Part shown: positions 59,542-64,000 of the stretch, piece by piece
Layout of the letters: each line of letters opens with the position of its first letter
How positions within the stretch are numbered: position 1 is the first letter of the stretch
From: Cobetia sp. L2A1
GTDB lineage: Bacteria; Pseudomonadota; Gammaproteobacteria; Pseudomonadales; Halomonadaceae
Reading direction: 5' to 3'
DNA: 64,000 bases
NCBI RefSeq assembly: GCF_009796845.1
Contig: NZ_CP047025.1
Coordinates: 1,860,001 to 1,924,000, forward strand
The notes under the pieces: generated by a model
What the model saw: the letters and a program-made list of their open reading frames with translations, nothing else
Database searches by the model: none
What the model was told of the DNA's origin: nothing
Position numbers and translations under genes: made by a program

Positions 59542-60191
59542 TCGACTTCACGTTGTGGGACATATTGCGCAACCTGCTGCTGGCGGCGCGCTGGACACTG
59601 GCACTGTCCTTGATTGCCTTCATCGGCGGCAGTCTGGTGGGACTGGCGCTGACCTTTCTGCGCCTGACCCGCTGGCCGGGCGCGGCACTCTTCTGTCGTC
59701 TCTATACCGAACTGTTCCAGGGGACGCCGCTGTTGATGCAGTTGTTTCTGGCATTCTTCGGTGTGGCCGTGTTCGGGCTGGATGTCTCGGCATGGACAGC
59801 GGCGGCGGTCGCGCTGACGCTGTTCAGCAGTGCCTTTCTGCATGACATCTGGCGTGGCTGTGTCGAGGCGGTGCCCAAGGGGCAGTGGGAAGGGGCCCGC
59901 GTGCTGGGGCTCGGTTACCTGAAGAGCATGCGTCACATCATTCTGCCACAGGCACTGCGCATGGCCATCGCGCCGACCGTCGGCTTCTCGGTACAGATCA
60001 TCAAGGGCACCGCATTGGCGTCGGTGATCGGCTTCGTCGAGCTGACCAAGGTCGGCACCATGCTCAACAATGCCACTCTGGAACCCTTCACCGTTTTTGC
60101 GCTGGTCGCGTTGCTCTACTTCGCCATGTGCTATCCGCTGTCGCGGCTGGCTCGTTACCTGGAGGCACGTCTCAATGTCACTGCTCGCTGA
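59538..60191 (+). CDS. ABC transporter permease, HisM/GlnP type (2)
   Basis: The 217-residue protein has the same family pattern: RLYTELFQGTPLLMQLFLAF and the loop AVPKGQWEGARVLGLGYLKS, which docks on the ATPase. ATGA overlap with permease 1 shows coupled translation. Together they form a heterodimeric channel of a polar amino acid transporter. Confidence 0.93.
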   Translation: MIDFTLWDILRNLLLAARWTLALSLIAFIGGSLVGLALTFLRLTRWPGAALFCRLYTELFQGTPLLMQLFLAFFGVAVFGLDVSAWTAAAVALTLFSSAFLHDIWRGCVEAVPKGQWEGARVLGLGYLKSMRHIILPQALRMAIAPTVGFSVQIIKGTALASVIGFVELTKVGTMLNNATLEPFTVFALVALLYFAMCYPLSRLARYLEARLNVTAR

Positions 60192-60975
60192 AAGACCGCC
60201 GCTCAATGGCACCTCATCCAACTCGTCAGCCGCCAGCAACGCGGACGATTCATTGGTCTGCCTGTCGTCCTTGACCAAATCCTTCGGCGATCTGCAGGTG
60301 CTCAAGGGCATCGATCTCGAGGTGCGCCCCGGGGAAGTGGTATCGATCATCGGACGCAGCGGCTCCGGCAAGAGCACCTTGCTGCGCTGTATCAACCAGC
60401 TGGAACAGCATGATGGTGGCACTATCCACGTCGGCGGCAAGGTATTGGACGGCACCGAGATGGACGCCGCCGCCCTGGCACAGGATGTCGGCATGGTGTT
60501 CCAGAGCTTCAATCTGTTTCCCCACAAGCGAGTCGGCGAGAACGTGATGCTGGCGCCGATGCTGGTCAAGGGTATCGCCCGTGACATCGTCGAACGTGAA
60601 GCGCGCGACATGCTGGCCAAGGTCGGGCTGGCAGAGAAGTTCGATGCATGGCCCAGCCAGCTGTCTGGTGGGCAACAGCAGCGGGTGGCGATCGCGCGCG
60701 CCTTGGCGATGCATCCCAAGGTACTGCTATGCGATGAGATTACCTCCGCGCTGGACCCGGAGCTGGTCGGAGATGTGCTCAAGGTGCTGGAGCAGCTCAA
60801 AGGTGAGGGCATGACGCTGATACTGGTGACCCACGAGATGAATTTTGCCCGTGATGTCGGGGACCGCGTCATCTTCATGCATCAGGGGCGCGTCCATGAG
60901 TCCGGGGACCCCGCGACACTGTTCGCCAACCCGGCCACGGAAGAACTGCGGCAATTCCTCGGCGCGGTGCTTTGA
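60175..60975 (+). CDS. ABC transporter ATP-binding protein, GlnQ type
   Basis: The 266-residue ATPase has the Walker A motif IIGRSGSGKSTLLRC, the Q loop, the signature LSGGQQQRVAIARALAMHPK and Walker B VLLCDEITSALDPEL, followed by LILVTHEMNFARDVGDRVIF. There is an extra serine/asparagine-rich stretch of about 30 residues at the N-terminus. The ATG at 60175 with GGAGG 9 bases upstream lies inside the end of permease 2 (17-base overlap). It powers the transporter made by the three genes before it. Confidence 0.95.
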   Translation: MSLLAERPPLNGTSSNSSAASNADDSLVCLSSLTKSFGDLQVLKGIDLEVRPGEVVSIIGRSGSGKSTLLRCINQLEQHDGGTIHVGGKVLDGTEMDAAALAQDVGMVFQSFNLFPHKRVGENVMLAPMLVKGIARDIVEREARDMLAKVGLAEKFDAWPSQLSGGQQQRVAIARALAMHPKVLLCDEITSALDPELVGDVLKVLEQLKGEGMTLILVTHEMNFARDVGDRVIFMHQGRVHESGDPATLFANPATEELRQFLGAVL

Positions 60976-61027
60976 TGGCATCACGGATGAATGCCAGATC
61001 CTCATGTGTCGAAAGGAGTCGGTCCCA

Positions 61028-62305
61028 TTGGACAAGCGTATCTATGTAGCGCCAGCGCATTTTTCGGGGCCGCGTGGCGATGGCCCGCTGAATGGCAAGC
61101 GACTGGTGGTGAAGGACCTGTTCGCGATCAAGGGCGAGCGCACCGGGCAGGGCAATCCTGATCTGCTGGCCAGCGCCCCTATCGAGTCAGCGACGGCGCC
61201 GGCTGTCCTCGCGCTTCAGAAGGCGGGAGCGGACTACCACGCACGCACCACCACCGATGAGCTGGCCTACAGCCTCAACGGCACCAATGCGCATTTCGGT
61301 ACGCCGCAGAACCCACGTGCGCCGCTGAGATTGCCGGGGGGGTCGAGTGTGGGGTCGGCAGTCGCGGTAGCCCGTGGTGAGGCTGATATCGGTCTGGGCA
61401 CTGATACTGGCGGTTCCATCCGGGTGCCCTCCAGCTACTGTGGGCTCTACGGGTTGCGGCCGACTCATGGTCGCATTGAGATGTCAGGCCTCAAGCCGCT
61501 GGCGCCGCGTTTCGATACCGTGGGCTTCATGACGCGTGATCTGGCCACGCTCACGCAGGTCAGTGAGGTCCTGATGCCACCGACGTCGGCAACGCGTCTG
61601 CCGGCACGTATCATTCTGTTGGTACCCGAAGGACTCGCGGCTGGCCCGTATCAGCGCCTGCTGGGGTCGTTGGCACGACGCCTTGAGTCACTCGGCTTTC
61701 GCTGTGAGCGACGAATGTTGAGCCAGGCTTTCATGGCACACGCCAGTGAAGCCTTCCGGATTCTGCAGGGCTGTGAGATTCGTCGCACGCACCAAGCGTG
61801 GTTGAGTACACCAGAATACGGCCCCGAATCACGCTGGCCGCGTCTCAACCCCGATATCGCGGCGCGCCTCAAATGGTGCATGACGCTGAGCGATACTGAC
61901 GAGCAGGCGGCAGAAACCAAGGCGGATAGCGTGCGCCGCTGGTACCGCCAGCAGCTGGTGGCAAGTCAGCAGGGTGATGAGATGCCTTGCGATGAAAGTA
62001 GCGCGGCATCCCATGGACATGCCGAGGCCACCAGCGAGGCAGTCTTCGTGCTACCGACCACGCCGGGTGCTTCACCGTTATTGGGTGCGAGTCTCGAGGT
62101 GATGGAGGGTTATCGGTATCGGCTGATGGGACTCACTGCACTGGCGGGCTTGAATGGCGCGCCACAGCTGAGCCTGCCATGGATGGTGGATGGTGCCGCG
62201 CGATTGCCTGAAGAAGCCGCACCACCGCCATGGGGTGTCTCACTGCTGGGCTTGCCGGGGCGTGATGAGAGTCTGCTGGCATTGGCCAGACTGCTGGAAG
62301 GCTGA
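61028..62305 (+). CDS. Amidase-signature family amidase
   Basis: The 425-residue protein has the amidase signature with the catalytic triad: K in LVVKDLFAIKG, the cis-serine block LPGGSSVGSAVAVARGE, and the nucleophile region LGTDTGGSIRVPSSYCGLYG. It hydrolyses amides with release of ammonia. It starts at a TTG (61028) with AAAGGAG 9 bases upstream; an ATG at 61004 has no ribosome site. It lies 52 bases after the ATPase gene, so transport and hydrolysis may act on the same amide. About 100 residues in the second half are poorly conserved. The substrate is unknown. Confidence 0.88.
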   Translation: MDKRIYVAPAHFSGPRGDGPLNGKRLVVKDLFAIKGERTGQGNPDLLASAPIESATAPAVLALQKAGADYHARTTTDELAYSLNGTNAHFGTPQNPRAPLRLPGGSSVGSAVAVARGEADIGLGTDTGGSIRVPSSYCGLYGLRPTHGRIEMSGLKPLAPRFDTVGFMTRDLATLTQVSEVLMPPTSATRLPARIILLVPEGLAAGPYQRLLGSLARRLESLGFRCERRMLSQAFMAHASEAFRILQGCEIRRTHQAWLSTPEYGPESRWPRLNPDIAARLKWCMTLSDTDEQAAETKADSVRRWYRQQLVASQQGDEMPCDESSAASHGHAEATSEAVFVLPTTPGASPLLGASLEVMEGYRYRLMGLTALAGLNGAPQLSLPWMVDGAARLPEEAAPPPWGVSLLGLPGRDESLLALARLLEG

Positions 62306-62355
62306 AGCGCTTTGTTTCGATAACGCTATTACGTACCTTTCCTTGTGACATACGA

Positions 62356-62387
62356 AAACGCCGCATCCCGAAAGGGGTGCGGCGTTT
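62356..62387. terminator. Bidirectional terminator between amidase and puuE
   Basis: AAACGCCGCATCCC (62356-62369) pairs with GGGGTGCGGCGTTT (62374-62387) with one G-T pair and a GAAA loop. T and A runs flank it. It separates two convergent genes. Confidence 0.85.
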
Positions 62388-62420
62388 CTGATGGTACTGA
62401 CAGAGGGAGGAGACTGAGCG

Positions 62421-63374
62421 CTACGTGGCAGGAGTATAAGGATGCTCGCGTTGCCAGTGTTCGGCGATGTCGATACGCCGCGTGATCCATACCTTGTCGT
62501 GCGACTGGACGTAGTCAAGGAAGCGCTTCAACGCGGCGAAGCGCCCCGGACGCCCGGCGATACGGCAATGCAATCCGATGGAGAGCATCTTGGGGGCCGT
62601 TTCACCCTCGACGTACAGCACGTCGAAGGCATCACGCAGATACTGGAAGAAGTCCTCGCCGGTATTGAAGCCCTGGGCGCTGGCAAAGCGCATGTCGTTG
62701 GTATCCAAGGTATAGGGCACGACGAGATGTGGCACCTGTTCGCCGCTGGAGGTGGTGACTTCCATCCAGAGCGGTAGATCATCGCCGTAGTAATCGCTGT
62801 CGTAGGTGAAGCCGCCATGCTCGACCACCAGACGGCGAGTGTTGGGGCTGTCACGCCCTGTGTACCAGCCTTTTGGCGCATGACCAACCAGCTCGCGATA
62901 GCTCTCCACCGCGCGCTCGAGATGGGCGCGCTCGTGCGCCTCATCCATGTGTTGATAATGCACCCAGCGCCAGCCATGACTGGCGATCTCATGGCCATCC
63001 TCGACAAAGCGCGCGACGAGATCTGGATGACGCTCCATCGCCATGCCGACACCGAATATCGTCAGTGGCAGCTCACGGCGTTTGAATTCATCGAGAATGC
63101 GCCATACGCCACTGCGTGAGCCGTACTCGTACATTGACTCCATGCTCATGTGGCGGGCCGGGAAGGCCTCGGCGCCGATGATCTCGGAAAGAAATTTCTC
63201 ACTCTCGCTGTCGCCATGCAGTAGACAATTCTCGCCCCCTTCTTCGTAATTGAGCACGAACTGCACCGCAATCTTCGCCTCGCCTGGCCAGTTGGCATGA
63301 GGTGCATGGGCACCATAGCCGACCAGGTCGCGGGGGTATTCGTCGCCCCACAGGGCATTGTCGTTGTCTGGCAT
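62421..63374 (-). CDS. puuE: Allantoinase PuuE, polysaccharide-deacetylase fold
   Basis: The 317-residue protein begins MPDNDNALWGDEYPRDLVGY and has the NodB-like domain with GYGAHAPHANWPGEAKIAVQ, EDGHEIASHGWRWVHYQHMD and YTGRDSPNTRRLVVEHGGFT. These are the blocks of PuuE, which opens the allantoin ring without a metal centre of the amidohydrolase kind. ATG at 63374 has AAGGAAG 7 bases upstream. It gives the step between UraD and the allantoate hydrolase at the other edge of the window. Confidence 0.95.
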   Translation of the reverse strand: MPDNDNALWGDEYPRDLVGYGAHAPHANWPGEAKIAVQFVLNYEEGGENCLLHGDSESEKFLSEIIGAEAFPARHMSMESMYEYGSRSGVWRILDEFKRRELPLTIFGVGMAMERHPDLVARFVEDGHEIASHGWRWVHYQHMDEAHERAHLERAVESYRELVGHAPKGWYTGRDSPNTRRLVVEHGGFTYDSDYYGDDLPLWMEVTTSSGEQVPHLVVPYTLDTNDMRFASAQGFNTGEDFFQYLRDAFDVLYVEGETAPKMLSIGLHCRIAGRPGRFAALKRFLDYVQSHDKVWITRRIDIAEHWQREHPYTPAT

Positions 63375-63463
63375 CGTTCGGCTTCCTTGAGAGCTGAATG
63401 CATTGACTGAACATTCGCGTGCATGCCGTGTGCCATCGCGGTTCAATTTCCAGGCAGCGCGAC

Positions 63464-64000
63464 TCAAACCGGCTCCATCCACCAGCGAGGCAGTAGTCGT
63501 GCGACTTCTGGGCGCAAGAAGCGATCATCAATCAGATGGATCACGCCCTCATCTTGCTCGCTGCGGATGACACGGCCGGCCGCCTGCACAACTCTGGTGA
63601 GTCCGGGATACAGATAGGTGCAGTCATCGGCGTTCAATGGCTGAACAAGATGCATGTTGGCCGAGACAGAAGAGGCGCTGGTATCACCAGTGTCGCCAGG
63701 TGAATGGTCAAGGGAGCGTTCACGCGAACGCTCAAGTGCGTCGGCCTTCAGCCATTCTCCCAGACGCTGCTTGAGGGCTTCATTTTCCGGCCCGAAACCA
63801 GCGAGTCCTAATGTGGCAATAAAGGCCCCAATCAAGCGCGAGCCGGGCAGATCTATACCCTCACCGAAGGCACCTCCGAGTACGGCAAAGCCGATGCCAC
63901 GCCCTTCGAGCGTGAAGCGTTGCACGAAGTCGCGCCGCGCCGTTTCTTCCATGCCACGAGTCTGATGCCATTGAGGAATGCTCGCGTCGTGGAGGCTCAG
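63464..64000 (-). CDS. DinG/Rad3-like ATP-dependent helicase, C-terminal part
   Basis: The frame stays open to the right edge, so only about 178 C-terminal residues are visible. The segment FTLEGRGIGFAVLGGAFGEG, then IDLPGSR, and ending LTRVVQAAGRVIRSEQDEGV with HLIDDRFLRPE carries the helicase motifs V and VI of the XPD/Rad3/DinG superfamily 2. The arginine pair in QAAGRVIR is the ATP-sensing finger. A role in DNA repair or in unwinding of R-loops fits the family. The N-terminal part, including any Fe-S cysteines, is outside the window. Confidence 0.88.
   Translation of the reverse strand: MSLHDASIPQWHQTRGMEETARRDFVQRFTLEGRGIGFAVLGGAFGEGIDLPGSRLIGAFIATLGLAGFGPENEALKQRLGEWLKADALERSRERSLDHSPGDTGDTSASSVSANMHLVQPLNADDCTYLYPGLTRVVQAAGRVIRSEQDEGVIHLIDDRFLRPEVARLLPRWWMEPV

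Noticed and set aside
1..64000. CRISPR arrays, tRNA or rRNA genes, insertion sequences, prophage genes
   Set aside because: No regularly spaced repeats, cloverleaf-like stretches, transposase or integrase motifs were found by eye.

Overview
The window looks like chromosome from a marine or halophilic gammaproteobacterium, most likely of the Halomonadaceae (Cobetia/Halomonas type). This is inferred from the gene set (membrane urate oxidase PuuD, nickel superoxide dismutase, TRAP transporter, type II asparaginase) and the moderately GC-rich, densely packed, E. coli-like gene style with clear AGGAG-type ribosome binding sites. I saw no rRNA, tRNA, CRISPR array, transposase or phage gene.

Layout. 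(1) 1-2788: ureide and urate catabolism: the tail of an allantoate amidohydrolase-like gene, uraD, uraH and puuD. (2) 2.9-5.9 kb: TetR regulator divergent from an N-methylproline-demethylase-like flavoenzyme. (3) 5.9-7.5 kb: nickel superoxide dismutase operon (TPR-like protein, His-rich membrane peptide, sodN, sodX) behind a strong Fur-box match. (4) 7.7-22.2 kb: FeeM-like acyltransferase, FMN reductase, asparaginase, gamma-glutamyltransferase, TauE/SafE exporter, TRAP transporter, a membrane protein, Lrp-type regulator, UshA-like nucleotidase and an NCS2 purine permease. (5) 22.3-29.1 kb: LysR regulator divergent from pxpA, biotin carrier, biotin carboxylase, pxpB, pxpC and an NCS1 permease, a compact carboxylase/lactamase operon. 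(6) 29.2-38.1 kb: small oxidoreductases, then xdhA-xdhB-xdhC-guaD with a divergent RutR-like regulator and a near-consensus RutR operator. (7) 38.3-40.5 kb: two coupled genes of unknown function and an RpiR regulator. (8) 40.8-57.5 kb: a 17-kb tellurium-resistance-type (Ter) island in two divergent operons. The minus operon carries terB, terC, several TerD paralogues, a small membrane protein, and four enzymes (two phosphoribosyltransferase-fold proteins, a HAD phosphatase, a CitE-like lyase). The plus operon carries TerA, three von Willebrand A proteins, a PP2C phosphatase and a protein kinase. (9) 57.9-64 kb: polar amino-acid type ABC transporter with an amidase, allantoinase puuE, and the C-terminal part of a DinG-like helicase running off the end.

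How they fit. Guanine deaminase, xanthine dehydrogenase, PuuD, UraH, UraD, PuuE and the allantoate amidohydrolase form a nearly unbroken guanine-to-ureidoglycolate route inside one window, with NCS2 and possibly NCS1 permeases for uptake. RutR-like palindromes lie upstream of both xdhA and uraH-puuD, suggesting one shared regulator. UshA, asparaginase, gamma-glutamyltransferase, the PxpABC-biotin operon and the amidase point to a broader nitrogen-scavenging region. The Ter island is the least understood part: it combines a phosphorylation switch, metal-binding TerD proteins and a predicted pathway for a nucleoside-like metabolite of unknown identity.
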